Assembly: GCA_038148755.1 (NCBI GenBank) | Contig: JAYQWA010000029.1 | Coordinates: 1 to 13,256, forward strand | Reading direction: 5' to 3' | Source of the DNA: UBA5109 sp038148755 | GTDB lineage: Bacteria; Pseudomonadota; Gammaproteobacteria; Pseudomonadales; Pseudohongiellaceae | Length of the DNA: 13,256 nt | In this document: piece after piece, positions 5,766 through 13,231 of the stretch | Layout of the letters: each line of letters starts with the position of its first letter | How positions within the stretch are numbered: the stretch's first letter is position 1 | Position numbers and translations under genes: made by a program | The notes under the pieces: model-generated | The model's input: the letters and a program-made list of their open reading frames with translations, nothing else | The model's database searches: none | What the model was told of the DNA's origin: nothing

Positions 5766-8237
5766 ATGAAAAAACGAACTTTATCCACAACTATTGTTAC
5801 CTGCCTTAGTCTAGGACTAAGTGCCTGTAACAATTCCGGTGAAGACGGCATGTCTGCTGAAGCAGAAACCCGAGCTCCGGCTCCTGCTGCTCTCACTCTG
5901 GCTGATCTTCCACCACTGGAAGATCAGTGGAATATGATTTACGACTATTGTGTCGATTGTCATAACGAAACTGACTACACCGGCGGGCTTTCCATTGAGT
6001 ATGCCTCACCTGATTTTGTACATGAGGACGGGGAAATCTGGGAAAAAGCCATTAAAAAACTTACCACTGGCCAAATGCCTCCTCTTAATGCAGCAGCACA
6101 ACCAGATCCTGAGCAACGCCAGACTTTTATTGCAACTCTGGAAGCAACGCTAGATCAGGAAGCCAGAGAAAACCCAAATCCGGGTGCACCTGTTCTTCCA
6201 CGTTTAAACCGTACAGAGTATCAGAATGCTGTTCGCGATCTGCTCGCGCTGGAAATTGATGCTTCAACCATGCTGATTTCAGATGACTCAGCAGAAGGTT
6301 TCGACAATATGTCAACAGCATTGCAGGTTTCACCTGCGTTGTTGGAAGGCTATGTCGCTGCTTCCGGTCGTGTTGCTGCATTGGCAGTGGGTAATCCAGA
6401 TATGCAACCAGATTTTTTTACCTACCGTGTATCTCAGGATGCCAGCCAGGACAAACATATGCCTGGCGCTCCAATCGGAACTATAGGCGGTATCGTCTTT
6501 GAGCATTATTTCCCATTGGATGGTACTTACGAGTTCAGTCCTGCATTGGCTAGAACCATTCAGGATGAAGCACGTGGCATCGAGTTTCCAAGTACACTTG
6601 AAATTACAATCGATAAAGTCCCTGTACATAGCGCCAACTTTGGTGGATACCAGGATACTGAAGAAAGTGAATTCGGTAGTAACAGCTTCCAGTTAGCTGA
6701 GGAAATTGATGAGCGTTTCAAATTCACTACCTTTATGACAGCTGGCATGCACACTATTGCTGTTAACTTCTTGCGTATTCCAGGTGGCCCAGACGGTGAA
6801 ATCTGGAGACAGCATGAGCGTACTTCGCTTGACCTTGACCCGTTAAAAGGTCCTCCTCACCTGAAAAGTGTGGAACTTCGTGGTCCTTTCGAAGCTGTAG
6901 GTACAGGAAACACAGCGTCTCGTGAAAAAATCTTTATCTGTGAGCCTGGTGCTTTGGAAGATGAGCAACTAGCTTGTGCCAACGAAATTCTGGCCAACCT
7001 AGCGAAACAGGCTTACCGCAGACCCGTTACCGAGAATGAAGTTTCCGACCTGTTAGGTTTCTATGAAATCGGTAACGAGATTGGCGGTTTTGAGAAAGGT
7101 ATCGAGACCGGTATCCGTCGTATTATTTCAGGTCCTGAGTTCCTATTCCGATTGGAATCTGCTCCCGAAGGAGTAGCTGAAGGGCAAGCATACCAGATCA
7201 GTGATATGGAGCTGGCTTCAAGATTATCTTTCTTCCTTTGGAGTTCATTGCCTGACGATGAGCTAATTAATCTTGCTGCTGAAAACAGATTGAGTAATCC
7301 AGATGTCCTTGAGGCTCAAGTTACTCGTATGTTGGCTGATCCTAAAGCAGATAACCTTACCAATAACTTTGCTACACAATGGTTTACCTTGCGTAACCTG
7401 GAGGCAATTGTTCCTGACCCTCTGACATTCCCTGATTATGACGACAACTTGCGCCAGTCATCAATTATGGAAACTCAGATGTTATTCCAGAGTGTTGTTG
7501 ATGAAGACAGATCTGTCCTTGATTTAATCAATGCCGATTACACCTTCGTTAATGAATCTCTGGCGAAAGTCTATGATATCCCTGGTGTCCTCGGTAGCCG
7601 CATGCGTCGAGTCCCTGTAGAAGATGAGAATAGACGTGGCGTACTGGGTCACAGCAGTATCTTAACTTTGACTTCACTAGGTATTAGAACCTCTCTGGTA
7701 ACTCGTGGTAAATGGTTCCTGACCAATCTGGTCGGTACTCCACCACCCGAGCCACCAGCCAACGTTAATACTGACCTTGAAAGGTTTAATGACGGTACCC
7801 CAAGATCATTACGCGATCTGATGGAATTGCATCGCTCTGATCCCGTTTGCTCTTCATGTCACTACATGATGGATACTATTGGTATCGCCATGGAAAACTT
7901 CGATGGTGTTGGACGTTTCCGTACTATGGACGGAGAAGTGCTAATCAACCCTGTAGAGACTTTATTTGACGGTACTGAAATTGGCAGCCCTTCTGCTTTG
8001 CGTGAGTGGCTGATGGAAAGACCAAACATCTTTGCCAGTACTGCAACTGAGAAGTTAATGCAGTTTGCATTAGCCAGACCAATTGAGTGGTCTGACATGC
8101 CTCATGTACGAAAAATTGTACGTGAAGCAGCTCAGGACAACTATAAATTCTCAGACATTGTTATGGGCATAGTAGAAAGCGTGCCATTCCAGATGAGAAT
8201 CAATGAAGTTTCTTCTGAGGCAGTTGCTTCAAACTAA
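5766..8237 (+). CDS. DUF1592/DUF1588-family lipoprotein with two CXXCH motifs (cytochrome c-like)
   Basis: This 823-residue exported lipoprotein has lipobox LSAC (C21) followed by Asn, suggesting the outer membrane. Order of domains: cytochrome-c-like segment with heme motif CVDCH (62-66) and candidate axial Met in GQMPP (M104); DUF1587 (about 145-210, LNRTEYQNAVRDLL); a beta-rich insert (about 215-385); DUF1595 (about 400-465, CANEILANLAKQAYRRPVT); DUF1592 (about 475-605, ELASRLSFFLWSSLPDDEL); DUF1588 (about 622-720) with a second CXXCH, CSSCH (695-699), then MMDTIGIAMENFDGVGRFR; DUF1585 (about 735-812). This is the planctomycete-type set also widespread in environmental gammaproteobacteria. 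Its reaction is not established; heme binding at the first site is likely, at the second possible. A weak TAGG (5755-5758) precedes the ATG. It is translated after the ankyrin gene and ends at a strong terminator, without the DUF1552 gene often found beside this family. Confidence 0.9.
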   Translation: MKKRTLSTTIVTCLSLGLSACNNSGEDGMSAEAETRAPAPAALTLADLPPLEDQWNMIYDYCVDCHNETDYTGGLSIEYASPDFVHEDGEIWEKAIKKLTTGQMPPLNAAAQPDPEQRQTFIATLEATLDQEARENPNPGAPVLPRLNRTEYQNAVRDLLALEIDASTMLISDDSAEGFDNMSTALQVSPALLEGYVAASGRVAALAVGNPDMQPDFFTYRVSQDASQDKHMPGAPIGTIGGIVFEHYFPLDGTYEFSPALARTIQDEARGIEFPSTLEITIDKVPVHSANFGGYQDTEESEFGSNSFQLAEEIDERFKFTTFMTAGMHTIAVNFLRIPGGPDGEIWRQHERTSLDLDPLKGPPHLKSVELRGPFEAVGTGNTASREKIFICEPGALEDEQLACANEILANLAKQAYRRPVTENEVSDLLGFYEIGNEIGGFEKGIETGIRRIISGPEFLFRLESAPEGVAEGQAYQISDMELASRLSFFLWSSLPDDELINLAAENRLSNPDVLEAQVTRMLADPKADNLTNNFATQWFTLRNLEAIVPDPLTFPDYDDNLRQSSIMETQMLFQSVVDEDRSVLDLINADYTFVNESLAKVYDIPGVLGSRMRRVPVEDENRRGVLGHSSILTLTSLGIRTSLVTRGKWFLTNLVGTPPPEPPANVNTDLERFNDGTPRSLRDLMELHRSDPVCSSCHYMMDTIGIAMENFDGVGRFRTMDGEVLINPVETLFDGTEIGSPSALREWLMERPNIFASTATEKLMQFALARPIEWSDMPHVRKIVREAAQDNYKFSDIVMGIVESVPFQMRINEVSSEAVASN

Positions 8238-8251
8238 AAGAAGTACCTAAT

Positions 8252-8281
8252 AAAAAGGCAGCCAATTGGCTGCCTTTTTTT
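8252..8281. terminator. Bidirectional intrinsic terminator
   Basis: AAAAAGGCAGCCAA (8252-8265) is followed directly by its exact complement TTGGCTGCCTTTTT (8266-8279), with the T-run reaching 8281. The A-tract on one side and T-tract on the other let it serve both the DUF1592 gene (plus, ending 8237) and the ompW remnant (minus, ending 8331). Confidence 0.93.
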
Positions 8282-8330
8282 ATGCATGTCCGAAACCTTA
8301 AAAGTTTCAAACAGTATTTATCATTTTGAT

Positions 8331-9006
8331 CTAGAATTTATAACCTAGTCCCAGCATATAAACCCATGGATCAATTTCCAGATCTACTCTCAGCGTATTG
8401 GCAACTTCAATCGTCGTTCCAATATCCATTTTCCAGATAGCAGCATTTAACATGACCCTATCATTCAACTGATAGTCAAAACCTGCCTGAATTGTTAAAC
8501 CAAAGGAATCATCAGCATCAATACTGTAATTCCCACCTGTACCAATAACATCCATCACTGCTCTACCATTAGCTGTTGATTCAGTTTCCAACAGCATAAG
8601 GTAATTGATGCCTACGCCAACATAAGGGCTGAAATTCCCTTCTGTATTGAAAAAATATTGTCCGCTCAACGTTGGAGGCAGGTGCTTAGCGGTCGCAATA
8701 GAACCCATGCCACTTAGTTCGCCGGCAAAATCAACAGTATGTGTAAAAGGTGATGAAGCCAGCAACGACAGCCCAGTTATCAGTAAGCATGTAGGTAAAG
8801 GTCAGACCTAACTGTGTATCACTATCAATGCTTACTTGGCCGTTTGGTGATACAGCGGTGGGGCGAATAACACCACTGTCTTCTGAAGGATTTACTGAAG
8901 CAACTCCGCCTCTGACAATCCAGTCACCTGCTTCATGTGCCTGAGTGCTAAAAGAACTAAAGCTGGCCAGTCCAATTATTCCAGCTAAATATTTAAGCTT
9001 TATCAT
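8331..9006 (-). pseudogene. ompW: Outer membrane protein OmpW, frameshifted
   Basis: Two minus-strand frames together encode one OmpW-family eight-stranded beta-barrel. The first (ATG at 9004-9006) gives a signal peptide cut at STQA-HEAGDW, the same mature start HEAG as E. coli OmpW, then QLGLTFTYMLTDNWAV. It then slips into a non-homologous tail and stops at 8731-8733. The second frame, from about 8765, supplies LLASSPFTHTVDF, IATAKHLPPTLSGQYFF, FSPYVGVGINY, and ends DPWVYMLGLGYKF with the terminal Phe of outer-membrane barrels. OmpW consensus at the join is V-E-L-L-A; restoring two bases after 8766 gives exactly V-x-L-L-A-S-S-P-F and a protein of about 225 residues (E. coli 212). AGGGG lies 7 nt before the ATG. 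The second frame has no signal peptide of its own. It is either a genuine recent pseudogene or a sequencing error. Confidence 0.88.
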
Positions 9007-9041
9007 GATATTTCCCCTAATATTTATTAGAAGGAATCAAG

Positions 9042-9080
9042 ATAATAAAATTTTATCTTTACCTCATTGATTGAAATCAG
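9042..9080 (-). promoter_or_regulatory. Candidate FNR/ANR-dependent promoter of ompW
   Basis: TTGATTGAAATCAG (9067-9080) matches the FNR/ANR consensus TTGAT-N4-ATCAA at 9 of 10 fixed positions, with the TGAT/ATCA core perfect. On the minus strand a -10-like TATTAT (9047 to 9042, 5 of 6) follows, so the centre of the site falls about 38-41 bp before the expected transcription start. This is near the -41.5 position typical of FNR activation. OmpW of enteric bacteria is known to respond to oxygen through FNR. Confidence 0.6.
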
Positions 9081-9091
9081 TAAAACCTGAC

Positions 9092-9131
9092 TCAATAAAA
9101 AAAGGAGGCTAAAGCCTCCTTTTTTTATTGA
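9092..9131 (-). terminator. Strong intrinsic terminator after the 9164-10069 gene
   Basis: TCAATAAAAAAAGGAGGCT (9092-9110) and AGCCTCCTTTTTTTATTGA (9113-9131) form a perfect 19-bp stem with a 2-nt centre and symmetrical A/T tracts, so it can work on both strands. It lies 32 nt past the minus-strand stop and 11 bp upstream of the FNR-like site, insulating ompW from its neighbour. Confidence 0.92.
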
Positions 9132-9163
9132 ATAATTATCGCCCAAGATTAGGACAAATCACT

Positions 9164-10069
9164 CTATTCTCTTACTGGGAAAATATTACCATCGCCATTA
9201 CGTTCTTCTGCCGTCATATTTTCTTCTCTCCAATCTCTTACAACATCCATATATTCAGGCAGCATGGTGATTCCCCCACCACGACCAGCTTCAATCGGAA
9301 CGCCCAGCATTTCAGAAAATTCTACTGCATAAGTTGACTCACCAGGAAGGTTATGAGGTACTTCTCCCGCTGGTCTGATAATCTCAGTTGCGGGTCTGCA
9401 AGGATAGGGGTCCATTGTTGTATTGGCCCTTTTGGAAAAACCATTTGATTTGAAAAACACATCATCCAGGTAAATCGGATCCTGCACCATATAAATATGC
9501 AAAATTGTTTCACCTTCACCTTGGGGTATAAAGCGCTCAACCATTGTTGCCTGGTCACTCAAAGCCAGACCATTTCGACGCATCCAGCCTGCTTTTAAAT
9601 GTGTAGTTTCTACCACTAAAGTGTCCCCTTCCCAGTAACCTGTAGAAAAACCCTGCCAGGTATGTGGTGCCATTTCATCAGGATGTGGACGTCCATCCAT
9701 CCAGATCTCACGACGTTGAGCCTGCCAGCGGATGTGTGTGCCAATCTTTACCAGCTCAAGAGAATCGGGATCCAGCTCCTGCCAGATATATAAATTACCA
9801 ACACCACGGAACCCATAAGTTGAAGGGTGTGGTTTACATTGATGTTCTTGAAGGGTCAATAATGAAGGTTGCCAGCTATCTGCTCGTAAGCGGGCAGCAT
9901 CATTGACCGGAAGCCCGGCATAGTCACCAACAAAAGGACCAGGGATACGCTCTTCCATATCTTCATGCATTATGGGATCCCAGTGCCCGAATATTCCTTG
10001 CGCCTGAACTGAGCTTATAAGGAAAAACGCCGGAATCGAAGCAATTATAGGTTTAAGCAAACGATGCAT
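9164..10069 (-). CDS. Secreted protein of unknown function
   Basis: This is a 301-residue exported protein. The start at 10067-10069 is chosen because AGGGGG (complement of 10075-10080) lies 5 nt before it and a clean signal peptide follows (MHRLLKPIIASIPAFFLISS, cut near VQA-Q24). The frame stays open up to 10144, but that extension lies over the repeats and adds a polar leader. The mature part has a Trp- and Gly-rich beta-like core: PSTYGFRGVGNLYIWQELD (82-100), REIWMDGRPHPDEMAPHTW (120-138), GFSTGYWEGDTLVVETTHLK (140-159), WMRRNGLALSD (162-172), and cysteines C78 and C224. The WEGDTLVV...RRNG pattern recalls a large group of uncharacterised exported proteins in Proteobacteria and Acidobacteria; I know of no function. 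It is a single gene, divergent from the M1 peptidase and closed by the terminator at 9092-9131. Confidence 0.85.
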   Translation of the reverse strand: MHRLLKPIIASIPAFFLISSVQAQGIFGHWDPIMHEDMEERIPGPFVGDYAGLPVNDAARLRADSWQPSLLTLQEHQCKPHPSTYGFRGVGNLYIWQELDPDSLELVKIGTHIRWQAQRREIWMDGRPHPDEMAPHTWQGFSTGYWEGDTLVVETTHLKAGWMRRNGLALSDQATMVERFIPQGEGETILHIYMVQDPIYLDDVFFKSNGFSKRANTTMDPYPCRPATEIIRPAGEVPHNLPGESTYAVEFSEMLGVPIEAGRGGGITMLPEYMDVVRDWREENMTAEERNGDGNIFPVRE

Positions 10070-10083
10070 TCTAACCCCCTGAA

Positions 10084-10128
10084 TATCGTTATATTTATCG
10101 TTAGATACCTCAAAATATACCTCAAAAT
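10084..10128. repeat. Two adjacent direct-repeat pairs with 12-bp period
   Basis: TATCGTTA occurs at 10084-10091 and 10096-10103, and ATACCTCAAAAT occurs twice in exact tandem at 10105-10116 and 10117-10128. Both pairs have a 12-bp offset. They lie 15-59 bp upstream of the minus-strand start at 10069, in the promoter or leader of the 9164-10069 gene. They could be paired operator half-sites for a regulator bound on one DNA face, or simple slippage. Confidence 0.55.
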
Positions 10129-10150
10129 GACTCTGAATGCACAAAGATAA

Positions 10151-10180
10151 TTCAGGAATTCTTCCTTCAAGTCTCCTGAA
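10151..10180. promoter_or_regulatory. Inverted repeat TTCAGGA-N16-TCCTGAA in the divergent control region
   Basis: TTCAGGA (10151-10157) and TCCTGAA (10174-10180) are perfect 7-bp inverted repeats with 16 bp between them, midway between the two divergent genes. It may be an operator; I cannot name the regulator. Confidence 0.3.
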
Positions 10181-10231
10181 AATTAATGCCCACTATCCGA
10201 TGAGACGGACTTGCAATTTTAATTATTTGAA

Positions 10232-10262
10232 TTTACACAGCCTATATAAGAACGGGTATACT
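10232..10262 (+). promoter_or_regulatory. Candidate promoter of the M1 peptidase operon
   Basis: TTTACA (10232-10237, 5 of 6) and TATACT (10257-10262, 5 of 6) are separated by 19 bp, longer than the ideal 17. The leader would be about 30 nt. A TATATAAG at 10243-10250 is an alternative -10 but has no -35 at good spacing. Confidence 0.35.
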
Positions 10263-10297
10263 TGGGAACCCCTGTGCATTGACGGAGAACTATTTTC

Positions 10298-12733
10298 ATG
10301 AAAACCAGAGTTTCTATCTTATTGTTTCTATTCAGCTTTTCTGCAAATGCGCAGGTTAGCCAGACCAAGGGAGATTTCGAGGATAAATTCCGTCAGCTGG
10401 ATGAAGTGCTACCGACAGCAAATAGCTATCGTACAGCCTCTGGAGCACCGGGCAACGAATATTGGCAGCAACAGGCAGATTACTTGATTGAGGCAACCTT
10501 GGATGAAGAAAATAAGCGCATCCTGGGTTCCGAACGCATTACTTATACTAACAACTCTCCTGATACACTGAGCTATCTATGGATACAGCTTGATCAAAAT
10601 CGTTTCCGGAACGATTCGATTGGACGTGCTTCTGAAACGGCAGGCGATAGTGATCGCCTGACTTTCTCAACGCTACGACGTGAAAGGGCCTTTGACGATT
10701 TTGAGGGCGGTTTTCAAATCAACCGGGTGCAGGAAGTCCAGGGAAGTGAACAGAATACGCAAATAATCCGTGGTAGCGAATTAAATACGCAAATAAACGG
10801 CACCATGATGCGTGTGGATCTTATTGAACCTCTGGAAACAGGCGATAGCATTATTTTCGAAATCGACTGGGAGCACTACATCATTAATCAGAGTGTGCTC
10901 GGTGGACGCGGTGGATACGAGTACTTTGAAGAAAGTGATACCTACCAGTTTGCCATATCACAATGGTATCCCCGCATAGCCGCCTATACAGACTACGACG
11001 GATGGGTGAACAAGCAATTTGTTGGGACAGGTGAATTTACACTCGAATTTGGCAACTTTGAAGTGCACTTAACAGTTCCAGCTGATCATATTGTTGCTTC
11101 AACTGGCACCCTCCAGAACCCTAGTGATGTGCTAACTGACGAACAGCTTGAGCGCCTGGAGCGGGCTCAAGATTCAGATATACCTGTATTTATCGTAACG
11201 TCGGAAGAAGCGCTAGCTAATCAGGAACAAGGCACTGATGACACGGCTACCTGGATTTTCAGAGCCGAAAATGTCCGTGATTTTGCCTGGGCCAGCTCAC
11301 GCAAATATATCTGGGATGCGCTGGGCCACCGACAGGAAGGGGCGGCCAATCCTCTGGTTATGGCTATGTCTTTCTATCCGCCTGAAGCAGAGCCCTTATG
11401 GTCACAATATTCAACACATTCGGTTGCTCATACCATGAATGTGTATTCGCGTTTTTCTTTCGATTATCCCTATCCTGTAGCGATTTCCGTGAATGGTTGG
11501 GAAAACGGAGGTATGGAATATCCCATGATTACCTTTAATGGTTATCGTCCTGTGGAGGATGAGGACACAGGAGAAAGGACTTATTCAAGACGTACAAAAT
11601 ACGGTTTAATCTCAGTGATTATTCACGAAATTGGTCATATTTATTTCCCCATGACTGTGAATTCCGATGAGCGGCAATGGACCTGGATGGACGAAGGGCT
11701 GAACACCTTTTTACAATTTATGGCCGAACGTGAATGGGAGGATGATTATCCTTCGCGGCGTGGAGATCCAGCCAATATTACAGGCTATATGCTTTCCCAA
11801 AACCAGGTTCCGATCATGACCAATTCAGAATCTGTCCTGCAGTTAGGCAACAATGCTTACGGCAAGCCAGCAACGGCGTTAACTATATTGCGTGAAACTG
11901 TGATGGGACGTGAATTATTTGATTTTTCTTTTCAGGAATATGCTGAACGCTGGATGTTTAAGCGTCCCACACCATCCGATTTTTTCCGCACCATGGAAGA
12001 TGCTTCAGCTGTTGATCTGGACTGGTTCTGGCGCGGCTGGTTCTATACAACAGACCATGTAGACATTGCCCTCAGCGATATTCGGGAATACAGTATTTCA
12101 ACACAGGACCCTGATATAGAGTTCCTTATTCAACGTCAGGAAGAAGCCGAAGAGCCTGTCTCTTTGACTCAGATAAGAAATGCCGATTTACCCAAACGTG
12201 TAGAAGAGTTCCCAGAACTACTTGATCTCTACAACGAAAATGATGAATTCACTGTATCCAACGCTGACCGTAATGAATACACCAGTTTCCGTGAAAGCCT
12301 TGAAGACTGGGAACTGGAATTACTGGATCAGTCAATCGCAGAGGGTTTGATGATTTACTTCATGGATTTTGAAAATATCGGCGGCCTGGTTATGCCTCTG
12401 CCTCTAAGGATTGAATATGCCGATGGTGTAACCGAAGACATTATGCTGCCAGCTGAGATCTGGCGCAGAAGTCCGCATAAAGTCACGCGTATGTTATTAA
12501 GTGAACAGGCAATCGTCTCAGTTGAACTTGATCCTCTTCAGCAAATTGCCGATACCGACAGAAATAACAATCGTATTCCACAGCAAATTCAGCGCTCCCG
12601 TATTGAGCTCTACCGTTCCGATAATCCCGATCGTAATCTGATGGCTGATTTGCTGGTTGAACTGGAAGCAGCAGAAACCGGCGAAGATGTTGATACAGGT
12701 AACGACGTTCCCTTGGAACCAACCGGGGACTAA
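10298..12733 (+). CDS. Exported M1-family zinc metallopeptidase
   Basis: This 811-residue gluzincin of the M1 aminopeptidase family acts outside the cytoplasm. The signal peptide MKTRVSILLFLFSFSANA is cut before Q19. The zinc site is HEIGH (443-447) with the third ligand in WMDEGLN at E466, exactly the HEXXH-X18-E spacing of M1. The substrate-binding GGMEY (404-408) is the exopeptidase GxMEN-type motif, and Y521 in NNAYGKP fits the transition-state Tyr. The N-terminal beta domain runs to about 300, and after about 600 comes a C-terminal part ending in an acidic tail. The form with VNSDERQWTWMDEGLNTF is the exported subfamily also common in Bacteroidota. GGAG (10284-10287) lies 10 nt before the ATG. 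The stop abuts the ATG of the next gene, so the two are translationally coupled. A short duplicated segment lies at residues 149-168. The natural substrate is unknown; peptide scavenging is likely. Confidence 0.93.
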   Translation: MKTRVSILLFLFSFSANAQVSQTKGDFEDKFRQLDEVLPTANSYRTASGAPGNEYWQQQADYLIEATLDEENKRILGSERITYTNNSPDTLSYLWIQLDQNRFRNDSIGRASETAGDSDRLTFSTLRRERAFDDFEGGFQINRVQEVQGSEQNTQIIRGSELNTQINGTMMRVDLIEPLETGDSIIFEIDWEHYIINQSVLGGRGGYEYFEESDTYQFAISQWYPRIAAYTDYDGWVNKQFVGTGEFTLEFGNFEVHLTVPADHIVASTGTLQNPSDVLTDEQLERLERAQDSDIPVFIVTSEEALANQEQGTDDTATWIFRAENVRDFAWASSRKYIWDALGHRQEGAANPLVMAMSFYPPEAEPLWSQYSTHSVAHTMNVYSRFSFDYPYPVAISVNGWENGGMEYPMITFNGYRPVEDEDTGERTYSRRTKYGLISVIIHEIGHIYFPMTVNSDERQWTWMDEGLNTFLQFMAEREWEDDYPSRRGDPANITGYMLSQNQVPIMTNSESVLQLGNNAYGKPATALTILRETVMGRELFDFSFQEYAERWMFKRPTPSDFFRTMEDASAVDLDWFWRGWFYTTDHVDIALSDIREYSISTQDPDIEFLIQRQEEAEEPVSLTQIRNADLPKRVEEFPELLDLYNENDEFTVSNADRNEYTSFRESLEDWELELLDQSIAEGLMIYFMDFENIGGLVMPLPLRIEYADGVTEDIMLPAEIWRRSPHKVTRMLLSEQAIVSVELDPLQQIADTDRNNNRIPQQIQRSRIELYRSDNPDRNLMADLLVELEAAETGEDVDTGNDVPLEPTGD
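10742..10801 (+). repeat. In-frame 30-bp tandem duplication inside the M1 gene
   Basis: Two consecutive 10-residue units, GSEQNTQIIR (10742-10771) and GSELNTQING (10772-10801), share the exact 13-mer AATACGCAAATAA at 10754 and 10784. It lies in the N-terminal beta domain, away from the catalytic motifs, and probably lengthens a loop. Confidence 0.7.
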
Positions 12734-13231
12734 ATGCGCCTGTTCAAGTTCTTTTGTTATGCATTACTTGCCAGCCAAAGTGTCATGCAGGTACAGGCGC
12801 ATATTGAACAAACCCTGTTAACAACCATTTCTTATAACCCCCGGACTCAAAGAATGGAAGTTATCCATCAGATATATGCCCATGACATTGAGCATGCATT
12901 TGGTAATGCAGTACAGGCAGACGGTGGACTTGACAGTATTCTCGCTCAGGCAAATGTCGGAATCGAATTGAGTAAGGCATTTAAATTATGGAATGCCGAT
13001 GGTGAAGAAATTCATCTGGCACTGGTTGGCGCTGAACTGGAAGCTGAATTCTTTTACATTTACCAGGAAGCAGATGTCGCCAGTATTCCGGAAACAATGA
13101 GGGTTGCACATAACGTGTTAAGAAATTATTGGCCGGATATGCAAAACTACCTCAATATTGATTATGGCGACTCCATCAGTAGCCTAATTTTTTCAAGTAG
13201 TGATGTCGTAAAAACCAAAGGCAAAGAATAA
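12734..13231 (+). CDS. DUF6702 family exported protein
   Basis: This 165-residue protein begins at the base after the stop of the M1 peptidase; GGGGA just upstream inside that gene supplies the ribosome binding site. The signal peptide MRLFKFFCYALLASQSVMQV is cut near VQA-H23. The mature start HIEQTLLTTISYNPRTQRMEVIHQIYAHDIEHAF has the pattern of DUF6702: His right after the cleavage site, a beta strand with SYN, then a strand and an acidic D-x-E. Mid-protein AFKLWNADGEEIHLALVGAE and a late NVLRNYWPDMQNYLNIDYG followed by a final beta strand also fit. I recall the family mainly from Bacteroidota, where it also occurs near M1 peptidases. Its function is unknown. Being coupled to the peptidase, it may be a periplasmic partner, inhibitor or chaperone for it; that is inference. 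Confidence 0.75.
   Translation: MRLFKFFCYALLASQSVMQVQAHIEQTLLTTISYNPRTQRMEVIHQIYAHDIEHAFGNAVQADGGLDSILAQANVGIELSKAFKLWNADGEEIHLALVGAELEAEFFYIYQEADVASIPETMRVAHNVLRNYWPDMQNYLNIDYGDSISSLIFSSSDVVKTKGKE

Noticed and set aside
8731..8790. Programmed ribosomal frameshifting in ompW
   Set aside because: There is no slippery heptamer or downstream structure at the join, and OmpW is not known to use frameshifting. A two-base loss explains the data better.
10070..10144. Upstream start for the 9164-10069 gene
   Set aside because: The extension would place a polar stretch before a normal signal peptide and run through the direct repeats. The ATG at 10067-10069 has AGGGGG at good spacing.
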